Source: Pseudomonas quercus | GTDB lineage: Bacteria; Pseudomonadota; Gammaproteobacteria; Pseudomonadales; Pseudomonadaceae | Assembly: GCF_012033695.1 (NCBI RefSeq) | Contig: NZ_JAAVJI010000002.1 | Location: 62,001 to 126,000, forward strand | DNA: 64,000 bases | Reading direction: 5' to 3' | Shown here: positions 36,574 through 44,359 of the stretch, one piece after another | Layout: the number at the start of each line of letters is the position of its first letter | How positions within the stretch are numbered: the first letter of the stretch is position 1 | Translations under genes and position numbers: made by a program | Notes under the pieces: generated by a model | What the model was told of the DNA's origin: nothing | Databases searched by the model: none | What the model saw: the letters and a program-made list of their open reading frames with translations, nothing else

Positions 36574-37440
36574 TTGAACACCGAATTTTATTCCTCTGTA
36601 CATATAGACTCAAGCATCCAGAAACTCAGATCCAAGATAGCGGGCTCACTGGGCACCGTTTTAATTGATGGCCATATCTGGGACAAGCACAACGGAGAGC
36701 TCTACGGGAGCTACATCGGGATTTCGTTCTGTCGGGAGGACGCTTTAGAAAACAAGCCACTATCCACTAGCTCAGTTAACCGCTACTTCATCGGAGAAGA
36801 TGGGAGCCCTTATGTTAATGCTCAAATCTCAGCAGAGAATGGAGTTATCGGCACGGTAATAGACCTACCTTCCAAACCTGTTGCGATAAAGGCAACGTCA
36901 GGCAGGAAGGCAAGGACGATTACTAACCCAGTTGCCGTGGCATTAATGGCGCTTAGACTCGAAAAGCAGTGGACACCATGGCTCGATGACATCGTATATG
37001 GAGCCATACATACCGGGCCTGGTGTGATACGAGGTAAGCAAAGCGTAGCTTTCGCTGACGTCATGAAGGTTCTGCGGCTACCTGAGTTATCAGTAGAAAA
37101 TGCGGCTGGAGTCCTTCTTAACCATGACCGAGAGCCTATGAGTACTCGACAGCTACAAAGAGTCGTTCAAGCGGCAAGAATTGCAATCGCCGGCATTGCA
37201 CTTTACCTCGAACGTCATCCAGAGGTTCTCCGCCCCGTTGAACTCTCGCTAGACTTCGATCAACTATGGAAACCCCAAGACAATGGTCCAGCTCAGGTCT
37301 CTATTGCCCAGCATCCTCTTAAGAATCAGGTGCTTGAAATGATCAGGTCTGGGATCCCAGTCAAGACCACTGCTAACCAGTTAGGCATTTCCAAAAACAC
37401 TGTAAAGAAATGGCGCGATCAGAACAAGTCTGCAGGCTAG
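36574..37440 (+). CDS. Hypothetical protein with C-terminal helix-turn-helix
   Basis: A 288-aa protein I do not recognise as a whole. The last 35 residues (QVLEMIRSGIPVKTTANQLG, then ISKNTVKKWR) form a resolvase/transposase-like HTH. The central part is mixed alpha/beta with no motif. The only plausible start is TTG 36574, with a weak AGAG upstream; the frame has no earlier ATG. It lies alone between the antirepressor and a palindrome-rich region. A role in regulation or replication of the element is a guess. Confidence 0.65.
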   Translation: MNTEFYSSVHIDSSIQKLRSKIAGSLGTVLIDGHIWDKHNGELYGSYIGISFCREDALENKPLSTSSVNRYFIGEDGSPYVNAQISAENGVIGTVIDLPSKPVAIKATSGRKARTITNPVAVALMALRLEKQWTPWLDDIVYGAIHTGPGVIRGKQSVAFADVMKVLRLPELSVENAAGVLLNHDREPMSTRQLQRVVQAARIAIAGIALYLERHPEVLRPVELSLDFDQLWKPQDNGPAQVSIAQHPLKNQVLEMIRSGIPVKTTANQLGISKNTVKKWRDQNKSAG

Positions 37441-37665
37441 AGCAGAGGGGTCAGTGATCATTGATTAACGACAGATAATAGAGTGAAACTCGGCATGCCC
37501 TGCATGATGAGTGAACGACCGCAAAGCGAAGCTTTTGGATAATCAACTTTATATATTTATATTGTGGCGTAAACGCCACAGCCTAATATACTGTGCCTGA
37601 GGCACCCACACTTCTTCTATTAAGGAGGGGGAGGAAAGGGGGTAGACCCCCTCCCCGCTCTTGCT
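37441..37665. other. Palindrome-rich region downstream of the HTH gene
   Basis: Two adjacent hairpins are visible: TGTGGCGT-AA-ACGCCACA (37563-37580) and GTGCC-TGA-GGCAC (37593-37605). A purine-rich tract with GGAGGGGG pairs partly with CCCCCTCCCC just after it (37625-37660). Such clustering could mark terminators or an origin, but no direct evidence separates these. Confidence 0.45.
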
Positions 37666-37956
37666 CTAAACTTCAAGGTTATTTCTTGCAAGTGAAATTC
37701 GCAACGAAACGTTGCAGTTTAACCATTTTATAGCATATCTGTGATTTTCTGGGGCCTCTGCCCCTCCCTCAATAAGAGTGCTCTGAGGCACGGATAAACA
37801 AGATGCCGTGACGGATACGTCACAAGAATTGCCCTTGGGGATCACTGCAAAATTAGTACGGACCTGCACGCTCCTGTTCTGTGCTTGCCGTGCCGATGGC
37901 ACTGCTACCAACGTCAGACATAGATGGGAAAAAGAAGCGATGATCTTTCCTCCCAT
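37666..37956 (-). CDS. Possible small exported protein
   Basis: A 96-aa frame starting ATG with no clear ribosome site. The first 25 residues (MGGKIIASFSHLCLTLVAVP) resemble a weak signal sequence, and SARQA could precede a cleavage point. No domain is recognised. A GTGACG-GATA-CGTCAC palindrome lies inside it at 37808-37823, and another frame covers part of the opposite strand. It may be spurious. Confidence 0.25.
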   Translation of the reverse strand: MGGKIIASFSHLCLTLVAVPSARQAQNRSVQVRTNFAVIPKGNSCDVSVTASCLSVPQSTLIEGGAEAPENHRYAIKWLNCNVSLRISLARNNLEV

Positions 37957-38319
37957 GTTAATGTTAACGCATAGGATTACCTTGCAGCCTCAGCTGCTAC
38001 TTCGTTGATATAGGAGAAAACATGGTAACATTGGCCATAATGGATCATACCTGCCCTTGGAAACAGAACAATTATCTAGTGTTGGAAGCAGCGTAGCGGG
38101 TATACGACACATCTTTAAATCTAATGCAGGATCTATCGGTTATCTAATCCGCGAAAGGCGTTTGCCACTCGCCTACCCCCTTCCTCTCCCCACCTTCCCC
38201 CCACAAACCGTGGATTTCAAGCCAGCGGTCTAAGCCAGACCTCCATTTCCGCTACAGAATATATGGTTTCTGCAAAGCGCTTCCGGAAAGCACGTCCTCC
38301 ACCTATCGACCATCGACCT
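37957..38319. other. Gap between small ORF and winged-helix gene
   Basis: About 360 bases holding pyrimidine-rich sequence (CTACCCCCTTCCTCTCCCC near 38170-38200) and no supported gene, RNA or clear hairpin on either strand. Confidence 0.5.
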
Positions 38320-38676
38320 TTACTTCCTCTTGGCAGCTACGGCCCCCACCAGAGTATCGCTGTCTGAGTAGATGAAAGCCCCGTTGACAAGGCAATCGAG
38401 GATGCCATTTCGCAATGCATGATCATCAATCGAAATGACCCAGCCATGCCTGACGAGACCGGAGACAGCCCGATCCACTCGTTCTTGCTCAAGCCTAAGG
38501 AAGTCGGGCAAGGTCGACATATCAATCCTGACCGCTCCTTCTCTGTCCATCCTCACCAACAGAAGCAGCATCACTGACACCATATCCCCGCATGCGGATG
38601 TCATACCTGCCATGACTTCAAACGCATAAGGCGAAGCATGTATCGCACGGGCAGTGGATAGTTTCTGATCGATCAT
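38320..38676 (-). CDS. Small winged-helix protein A (RepL-like)
   Basis: A 118-aa protein with the pattern of a compact winged helix: SVMLLLLVRMDREGAVRID, then LEQERVDRAVSGLVRHGWV as the recognition region, and LVNGAFIYSDSD at the end. It is clearly paralogous to the upstream gene at 38712-39056, which has the same order of segments. The layout recalls RepL-type plasmid replication proteins, but the similarity is by eye only. It follows its paralogue by 35 bases and is likely co-transcribed. Confidence 0.6.
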   Translation of the reverse strand: MIDQKLSTARAIHASPYAFEVMAGMTSACGDMVSVMLLLLVRMDREGAVRIDMSTLPDFLRLEQERVDRAVSGLVRHGWVISIDDHALRNGILDCLVNGAFIYSDSDTLVGAVAAKRK

Positions 38677-38711
38677 TCACTACGCTCCCTCGCATGTTGA
38701 TACGGATAGGC

Positions 38712-39056
38712 TCAGACCTGGGCATAAGGGTTTTCTGTTCGGATCAGACCTGAGTTGACCATGCATACAAGAGGTTCATCTGGTTCGCTGCTCGCTTCCA
38801 CCACCTTGATCCAGCCTTCAAGCACAAGGTCAGTGATGGCCTTCTCAACCTTGCTTGGTGCGCTGTCGCACCGCTGGGCGATTGCTGCCTTGGTAATCCG
38901 CACGATCCCTTGCTCATCCACCCCTGACATCAAGATGAACATGACCGCCCCAGCGGAACGGTTCGCAAGCATTAGCTCTTGCAGACGCAGCAGAGCTGCT
39001 GGATTCAGGTAAACAGGGTTGCTGGAGATAGGGGACTTCAAAGCAGGCTCAATCAT
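38712..39056 (-). CDS. Small winged-helix protein B (RepL-like)
   Basis: A 114-aa protein with NPVYLNPAALLRLQELM, a winged-helix core AVMFILMSGVDEQGIVRI and SKVEKAITDLVLEGWIKVV, ending CMVNSGLIRTEN. The closing VNSGLI and opening YLNPAAL resemble RepL/winged-helix replication or regulatory proteins. ATG 39056 is chosen over the longer frame from 39122 because AAGGAG lies eight bases upstream. It is divergent from the XRE regulator across a palindromic operator-like site. Confidence 0.65.
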   Translation of the reverse strand: MIEPALKSPISSNPVYLNPAALLRLQELMLANRSAGAVMFILMSGVDEQGIVRITKAAIAQRCDSAPSKVEKAITDLVLEGWIKVVEASSEPDEPLVCMVNSGLIRTENPYAQV

Positions 39057-39103
39057 CGGTGGGGCTCCTTGAAGGCTTGGTAAGCGGCAACGCCTACTGG
39101 ATG

Positions 39104-39134
39104 TCACGATTAGTGTGTTCACGATTAGAACACA
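39104..39134. promoter_or_regulatory. Operator-like palindrome between divergent genes
   Basis: TGTGTTC-ACGATTA-GAACACA (39114-39134) is a perfect 7-bp inverted repeat, and TCACGATTAG occurs twice (39104-39113 and 39119-39128). It lies just upstream of both the winged-helix pair and the XRE gene, the usual place for an autoregulated operator. Confidence 0.6.
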
Positions 39135-39151
39135 TCACAGGACGATGGGGA

Positions 39152-39382
39152 ATGCCAGCCCCACCCCCCTCCCCAGCCCTTCAGCGCCAGTTCGGAACCC
39201 GAGTTCGGGAGCTGCGTCTTGCCATGGGGGTGAGCCAAGAAGCCTTTGCCGACCGGTGTGGCTTTGCCCGGACGTACATGTCTCGCATCGAGACAGGCGG
39301 GGCTAACCCGTCCATCAACGCTATCAAGGTGTTGGCTGACGCTCTGGACGTCAGCATCTCGGCCTTATTCCAAGGGCTTTGA
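39152..39382 (+). CDS. XRE-family transcriptional regulator
   Basis: A 76-aa HTH_3 protein. The five-helix core is evident: FGTRVRELRLAMGVSQEAFA, ADRCGFARTYMSRIETG and NPSINAIKVLADALDVSIS. Start ATG 39152 (MPAPPPSP) is preferred, with AGGA nine bases upstream; longer in-frame starts up to 39059 would overlap the divergent gene's leader and the operator. It probably represses its own promoter and the opposite winged-helix genes. Confidence 0.85.
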   Translation: MPAPPPSPALQRQFGTRVRELRLAMGVSQEAFADRCGFARTYMSRIETGGANPSINAIKVLADALDVSISALFQGL

Positions 39383-39477
39383 GGGATAAGCCAGTCAATC
39401 CGCGCTATCGCCTTGTACTATCGAAGCGCCTATGCATCTGCATATCCATCACCCCCACCCGGTTCCCGACGGTTTTC

Positions 39478-39607
39478 GTATTCAATGGGGTCTACCCAAG
39501 CGGCTACTGCAAGATGAATACAATTCCCCTGCCGAATCCGTATTCATTAGGCTTGTTTTTCCTTCTGGATACAGGCACCCTAATCGGGTATAGAACCAAA
39601 TGAATAC
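39478..39607. repeat. Four alternating copies of a GTATTCAT motif upstream of the resolvase
   Basis: GTATTCAAT at 39478, ATGAATAC at 39514, GTATTCAT at 39540 and ATGAATAC at 39600 alternate in orientation, forming two inverted pairs directly before the serine recombinase gene. This is where resolvases place their res subsites. The last copy overlaps the region 12-19 bases before the start codon, so it could also autoregulate. Confidence 0.55.
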
Positions 39608-39618
39608 AGGAAAGCGAG

Positions 39619-40185
39619 ATGGCACGAGTCGGGTACATTCGCGTGAGTTCGACGGACCAGAACACAGCACGCCAACTAGATGGTGTCGCTCTGGATAAGG
39701 TATTCACTGACAAGCTCAGCGGCGCTACTACCGCCCGCCCGCAGCTTCAGGCAATGCTTGAATATGTCCGGGAGGGTGACACCATCCTGGTTCACACTAT
39801 TGACCGCTTGGCACGCTCGTTGGTGGATCTGCTTGCACTCGTAGCACAGCTCACTACCAAAGGTGTACACATCCGCTTCCACAAGGAGCAACTTGAGTTC
39901 ACCGGTGAGGACAGTCCAATGCAGAAGCTCATGCTGGCCATGATGGGCAGCTTCGCAGAGTTTGAACGCGCGATAATCACAGAACGTCGCAAAGAAGGTG
40001 TCGCCAAGGCGAAAGAACGAGGCGTCTATAAAGGGCGCGTCAAGACTGTTGATGATGATGCGATCCGTGCCATGGTCGCTGGCGATGGGGTGACGAAAGG
40101 TCTGTCATTCCGCAAAACCGCTGAAAAGCTAAAGATCAGTCTTAGTACTGTTCAACGTGCAATGAGGGCCTCTGCAAGCGCGTAG
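39619..40185 (+). CDS. Serine recombinase (resolvase/invertase family)
   Basis: A 188-aa small serine recombinase. The catalytic Ser is in GYIRVSSTDQNTARQ (residue 10 or 11), with DRLARSLVDLL and the GEDSPMQKLMLAMMGSFAEF dimer region downstream. The E helix and a C-terminal HTH with FRKTAEKLKISLSTVQRAM follow. All active-site Arg positions seem present. Upstream AGGAAAGCGAG provides a ribosome site. No inverted-repeat transposon ends or transposase are near, so it may resolve multimers of the element or regulate a DNA inversion. Confidence 0.9.
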   Translation: MARVGYIRVSSTDQNTARQLDGVALDKVFTDKLSGATTARPQLQAMLEYVREGDTILVHTIDRLARSLVDLLALVAQLTTKGVHIRFHKEQLEFTGEDSPMQKLMLAMMGSFAEFERAIITERRKEGVAKAKERGVYKGRVKTVDDDAIRAMVAGDGVTKGLSFRKTAEKLKISLSTVQRAMRASASA

Positions 40186-40375
40186 AAGTCATGCTGTATG
40201 GGTGGCCGAGGTTACCTCATCAGATATTTGAAACTGCGGTTTACGGCTTCTACAGGCCCTTGTAATCCGCGTCAAACCACGAGCCACACATGGCAGAATT
40301 TTTAGGTTTTGGCACTCTTCATATATATGCTTTTAATCACCCGCACTGACTACACAGTACGGGCGATAATAGCAT

Positions 40376-41461
40376 TCATTTATAAAGGGACGCGGTGGCC
40401 TTAAGCTCCTCTGAGAACTCGTAGATTTCGTCGAGAACCGTTATAGGGTGTCGAGTCTCGCCCTTTCCAGCATCGAATATACCGATATACTTCTGAGCCC
40501 GATTGAAGTGCAGACGGCATATGGGCTTCCGGTTATTATCATCGAGCAGTATCCCGAAGTAGCTCTGGGTATCACGATGTCCGATACGCTTGGCATCTAC
40601 AACTGCCCGGACGATAGCCTTAACGATATGGAAGCCTTCCAGCTCATCTTCGGTTGTGCGGATCAGCTCCTCGCCTTCCTCTTCAGTGACTTCATCAGGT
40701 GGCAATGAAGGCTGGACAGCAGTAATCGCGTAAGACGGCTCAGGAGCCCCACTCATCGCTGACTTTAACCGATCATTGATCTGATCACCCAGGAATTGGG
40801 CAGCAGCCTTACGCGTCAGGGTCGTGAATTGCTCTCTCACTTTCTGAGTGATGATCCCGTCGTAGACTCTAGAAGCAAAGAACTTCACAAAGTCATCACT
40901 TGGCTGACTGAACTGAGAGGCCATTTCTTTCTTGATCTGACCCACATACTTCAACTCACCTGCTGCACTAATAATCGAGTCCACGTCGAAGGCTGACTTG
41001 GTTAGCTTTTGCAGCTCAGGTAGAGCATGCTCATCTAAGTCCAAAAGGTCCAACTCTAGAAATGGCTTCTCATCCATCTTGTTCGGAGCATCAAGATCGG
41101 TGAAGAACCTATAGACTTGACCATTTGTTAGAATTGAAATGCGGGCACTGGTAACATGAAAGTACCGGAAGAGCTGACTAGCGTGATTAATATGGAGAGG
41201 CTCACCTATCTTCTTGCACTCGATCAGAATCTGAATCTCGCCATTCTTCATGATGGCGTAGTCTATCTTCTCTCCTTTTTTTGTGCCAACGTCGCAGATG
41301 TATTCCGGCGTCACCTCAGAGGGATCGAAAACGTCATAACCCAGAACAGAATTGATGAAGGGCATCACAAAGGCAATCTTTGTGGCTTCTTCTGTCTTGA
41401 TGGCGGGACCTTGCTGACGAATCTTGGCGGATAATGCGTTCAATCGCTCTACGAATTCCAT
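40376..41461 (-). CDS. Stand-alone HsdR N-terminal-like nuclease
   Basis: A 361-aa protein. Residues about 20-130 match the type I restriction enzyme R-subunit N-terminal nuclease domain (PD-(D/E)XK): Asp67 in EKIDYAI, Glu81 and Lys83 in LIECKKIG, then LFRYFHVTSARISILTNGQ. No helicase, HsdM or HsdS gene is nearby. The C-terminal half (about 260-350) may be a separate small domain (SYFGILLDDNNRKPICRL). Such solo proteins are frequent in prophages and islands. A defence role is likely but not shown by sequence. Confidence 0.8.
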   Translation of the reverse strand: MEFVERLNALSAKIRQQGPAIKTEEATKIAFVMPFINSVLGYDVFDPSEVTPEYICDVGTKKGEKIDYAIMKNGEIQILIECKKIGEPLHINHASQLFRYFHVTSARISILTNGQVYRFFTDLDAPNKMDEKPFLELDLLDLDEHALPELQKLTKSAFDVDSIISAAGELKYVGQIKKEMASQFSQPSDDFVKFFASRVYDGIITQKVREQFTTLTRKAAAQFLGDQINDRLKSAMSGAPEPSYAITAVQPSLPPDEVTEEEGEELIRTTEDELEGFHIVKAIVRAVVDAKRIGHRDTQSYFGILLDDNNRKPICRLHFNRAQKYIGIFDAGKGETRHPITVLDEIYEFSEELKATASLYK

Positions 41462-41797
41462 GTACTGCTCCTGGCTTGGATACCATACCCCGTTGCACTG
41501 CCGCGTAGTGGCAATTGCAAATTACACTGAGTCTACCTGACCTGTCCACCACACGCCTATCCAACAGCCAGTATCCTCATCGAGCCCGATCATTCCTTCA
41601 ATTTCAAGGAAAGTGGACCGCTCAAAAGCGGAACGGACACACGAGCAGCAGTCCAGGCAAGCCTCCACTGGCAAATTTGCAGGCCATGCAATCTGCTTTC
41701 GGATCATAAGGGCTCTGCCGCTGATTGCAGGCCCCATACTCAGTAGTTGAGATTCGCTGCTAGACTCATGGCCGGTTAAGCACAAAGCGGAGCTGGA
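41462..41797. other. Gap with a doubtful minus-strand frame
   Basis: A minus-strand frame, 41737-41522 (71 codons, MGPAISGRALMIRKQ onward, with CLDCCSC in the middle), is Cys- and Trp-containing and not overlapped by a better gene. It lacks a good ribosome site. No other feature was seen apart from the promoter region expected for the next plus-strand gene. Confidence 0.3.
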
Positions 41798-42043
41798 ATG
41801 AACACACCCTCCCAACAGGAAGAGATGGCAGACATCCATGCCGACGTTAGAAAGTTGCTGGTCCAGAACCTGAAGATCAGTGCAGAGATGGCGGAAAGGC
41901 AGTTGCAATGCCTCAGCTCAGGCGCCGGTGCTTCTGCCCCCTACACCAGATCACAGGTCTACCTGATGGTGGCCGTAGGGGCATTCGCTGGTTTCATCGG
42001 GGGGGCGGGTGGCGTAACGTTAGGCATGTGGCTGAAGCACTGA
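41798..42043 (+). CDS. Small single-span membrane protein
   Basis: An 81-aa protein with a charged amphipathic N-terminal helix (EEMADIHADVRKLLVQN), then a linker, then one C-terminal membrane helix (VYLMVAVGAFAGFIGGAGGV). GGAG lies close before the ATG. No domain is recognised. Small helix-plus-TM proteins of this type occur in phage and defence islands, but no function can be assigned. Confidence 0.6.
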   Translation: MNTPSQQEEMADIHADVRKLLVQNLKISAEMAERQLQCLSSGAGASAPYTRSQVYLMVAVGAFAGFIGGAGGVTLGMWLKH

Positions 42044-42100
42044 TCTTGGTGATTACTGTGTACTTGAGGCAGACCCGTGAAGAAAGCTTTTCGCCAAATC

Positions 42101-42135
42101 CACCAAGTCACCAAGTCACCAAGTCACCAAGTCAC
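42101..42135. repeat. Octamer tandem repeat
   Basis: CACCAAGT is repeated four times in perfect tandem, followed by CAC. It lies between the small membrane protein and the next small gene. Slippage could change its copy number, though it does not sit within an accepted reading frame. Confidence 0.9.
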
Positions 42136-42172
42136 GATCCAATGATGGAATGTTCGTACTAGAGGCTACCTT

Positions 42173-42391
42173 ATGAATCTCACATCTCCAGCTACGCTTG
42201 GCCTCCTACGGCAAGCAGCTCATGGTCACCCCTTCGATTTGCCGCACACCCACGGCCAGCTGCTCGTGGCGCTTCTTCTGTCCAGGCACATCGCGATTGT
42301 CGAAGAAACGCAGCTAAAGCTGTGGCCAAGGCTAACTGACCTTGGCAGAGAACTTCTTTTGATATTGGAAACTGGCAAAGCCATACATTGA
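42173..42391 (+). CDS. Small hypothetical protein
   Basis: A 72-aa soluble-looking protein (MNLTSPATLGLLRQAAHGHP, later LWPRLTDLGRELLLI) with AGAGG seven bases upstream. The pattern of Leu-rich helices ending in a LTDLGREL-type wing suggests a small winged-helix-like fold, but this is weak. Nothing around it indicates function. Confidence 0.45.
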   Translation: MNLTSPATLGLLRQAAHGHPFDLPHTHGQLLVALLLSRHIAIVEETQLKLWPRLTDLGRELLLILETGKAIH

Positions 42392-42549
42392 GAGTGCTCC
42401 TCTTAGCCATGAGCATCTAGTATGCAGATCGAAAACAACTCTCTACCACTTTCTACGAGCCGTTTTTTGAGTCAACTTGGGTTCCACTGCGACAGGCTGT
42501 AACCCCAGGGGCGCAGGCGGAGCGCCCTGCATACCAGCTGCACCGATCT

Positions 42550-43020
42550 CTACTTGTAATCCGCCTTTATTCGTAGCAAGCCTGCGATTCGCTTTATTGA
42601 TTCGTGGTTTCTAACGGCCGCGAGGCCATTGGGAGGACTATGTGAATGGGCCCCACTAGGTCTCTTGTCTCTAGCCTCATTCCCTATGGCGTTGAGTTCA
42701 CGTGCAGCTTCAAGAATATGAGCCTTCGACGGCAGGCCAAAGATAGACTTTGCCGATTTGTAGAACACGACAACTTCAGCTTTAGACACAAGCTCAGCAG
42801 CATGATCAAACATTTTTGCAGAAAGGTCTGCATCCTCTAATCCGTTAGTGATTTTTGCTTGTTGACGGAGAAGCGTATTCGCCACATTTCCTACCGCCGC
42901 TTTCAGGTGCTGTACTGGCTCAATTAAAAGCTTAAGAACTGCCTGACCGACAACAAAAATAATCACACCGCCTATTACAGTAACGAACGGTGTAAACCAT
43001 TGCCCGACTATGCTTGACAT
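42550..43020 (-). CDS. Hypothetical membrane-anchored protein
   Basis: A 156-aa protein with one N-terminal membrane helix (FVTVIGGVIIFVVGQAVLKLLI) followed by a soluble helical domain containing LVSKAEVVVFYKSAKSIFGL and AARELNAIGNEAR. The pattern resembles small membrane-tethered proteins seen near phage-defence or stress genes, but I cannot name a family. ATG 43020 is a reasonable start. It is 38 bases after the zinc-ribbon gene on the same strand and possibly in one transcript. Confidence 0.6.
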   Translation of the reverse strand: MSSIVGQWFTPFVTVIGGVIIFVVGQAVLKLLIEPVQHLKAAVGNVANTLLRQQAKITNGLEDADLSAKMFDHAAELVSKAEVVVFYKSAKSIFGLPSKAHILEAARELNAIGNEARDKRPSGAHSHSPPNGLAAVRNHESIKRIAGLLRIKADYK

Positions 43021-43058
43021 CCGTTATAGTCCCCACTCATTTTTTTTCGATATTCCAA

Positions 43059-43571
43059 CTAACAGGTCAAGCCAAAATTTTCAGTAAGAAGCTTTAGTGA
43101 TGACCTTGCCTCCTTCTCTTTCTCATACGCCCCTCCGGCAATATCCCAACCCAACATATCAATCACAGGGAGTCCGGCATGCAATATTAGTGAAGTAGCT
43201 TCGTCGCGTTCTTTCTGGTCTTTGCAGGAAACCATTGCAACCCAGCCAAACCAAACGCTCGAAGTAGTAGCTTGTTCATGAGCAAGATCAGAACCACAGT
43301 GTTTGCAATTGATAGCAGCCCGCTTGATGGGCTCGGCACAAAAAGGACATGTGCGTAAGTCGCCCGACTGATACAAGGGAGTGAGAGGAGGCCGCCTACC
43401 CCCAAAAATCACCATCAAGAGCCCGGAAAATGCTACAAAACTGCCGATCATAGTTTGATTAGATTGTTGAGCCATTAGCCCAATATTTTTCCTCGTCGAG
43501 ATCGACACATCCATGTTCATTGCAACAAACACCCAGATAATACCGGTAATGAATTGCGATGCAAAAGCCAC
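43059..43571 (-). CDS. Membrane protein with zinc ribbon
   Basis: A 170-aa protein with two N-terminal hydrophobic segments (about 5-20 and 43-58), a zinc ribbon CPFCAEPIKRAAINCKHCG near residue 75 and a cytosolic C-terminal domain (WFGWVAMVSCKD, SLILHAGLPVIDML) that may be a ferredoxin-like sensor. The start is GTG 43571, 11 bases after AGGAGG; a closer ATG (43575) is in another frame giving only 38 codons, so the start is uncertain. Function unknown. Confidence 0.6.
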   Translation of the reverse strand: MAFASQFITGIIWVFVAMNMDVSISTRKNIGLMAQQSNQTMIGSFVAFSGLLMVIFGGRRPPLTPLYQSGDLRTCPFCAEPIKRAAINCKHCGSDLAHEQATTSSVWFGWVAMVSCKDQKERDEATSLILHAGLPVIDMLGWDIAGGAYEKEKEARSSLKLLTENFGLTC

Positions 43572-43847
43572 GCATTAGGCTCCCTCCTAGTTGACAGGCG
43601 GCAGATCATATCATAGTGGAAAATCGCACGCGGCACTGAAAAGGCTTTCTTATTAATCAGCCAGGTTTAGCGAATTCCTGACCACCGCTACAAGAAAATA
43701 TGTGTTCGAGGAGGTACTAGTCAAGCGGCGAGCGGACTCAGACCAATTGGCGCTGGCGTTAGCCATGATGCTGAAGGGTAACTCTCCGCAATATATGAGG
43801 AGGACAGGTTACGATTCCGTGTAAACGTTTTGGTAGATCGCAGCACA

Positions 43848-44132
43848 TCAACCTGACGCTTCGTTGGCAATGAGGGTGCTCACCTTGTCTCGTAGTCGTT
43901 TCACCTCACCTTCCAAGTCTAGAATCCGCCTCTGCTGATGATCAATCCGTTGCTGGTCATCATCACGCATAGTTACCAAATGAGCTACCCGCTTACGGCA
44001 TGCAACTAGCTCTCGGTTAGCTTCGTCTAGCTCATGACCGAGCAGCGTGCATTAATGGCACCACGCTTCCAGCAGAGAAGGCATACCCAGCACGAAAGCT
44101 TCACATTTTTGGCTTGCTGAACGATCATCCAT
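43848..44132 (-). pseudogene. Small coiled-coil protein gene interrupted by an in-frame stop
   Basis: A 95-codon frame starts MDDRSASQKCEAFVLGMPSL and continues EAWCH, then a single TAA (44052-44054), then CTLLGHELDEANRELVACRK and a heptad-rich stretch (RIDHQQRRILDLEGEVKRLR) to a stop at 43848. Reading continues in the same frame on both sides, and a CAA-to-TAA change would explain the stop. The restored protein would be a 94-residue coiled coil. Recoding is unlikely but cannot be excluded. Confidence 0.5.
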
Positions 44133-44297
44133 GGCGGTGCCCGGACTGCTGTATGCACGCACAGTATCGCTATCGAAAGTCGTCTTCACAACCTAAAGGG
44201 CGATAGGCGGCACTCATGGTTGCATATGGCAACGCATGAGATACAGGAAGCAGCATGATACGCTAGGAGAGTCAGTAACACCTGCAAGACGCAGATG

Positions 44298-44330
44298 ACC
44301 GTCACACACTGAGAGATTTCAGAGTGTAAC
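44298..44330. repeat. Candidate right arm-type integrase site
   Basis: ACCGTCACACA (44298-44308) and GTGTAAC (44324-44330) recur in the same order at 33107-33117 and 33121-33127, beside int. They lie just inside the right and left ends of the element, where arm-type binding sites of tyrosine integrases occur. Confidence 0.4.
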
Positions 44331-44359
44331 CTGCTGATAAGAAAGAAAATTTTCGAATA

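Noticed and set aside
37563..37823. CRISPR-like repeats among the palindromes
   Set aside because: The palindromes are different from one another and have no regular spacers.
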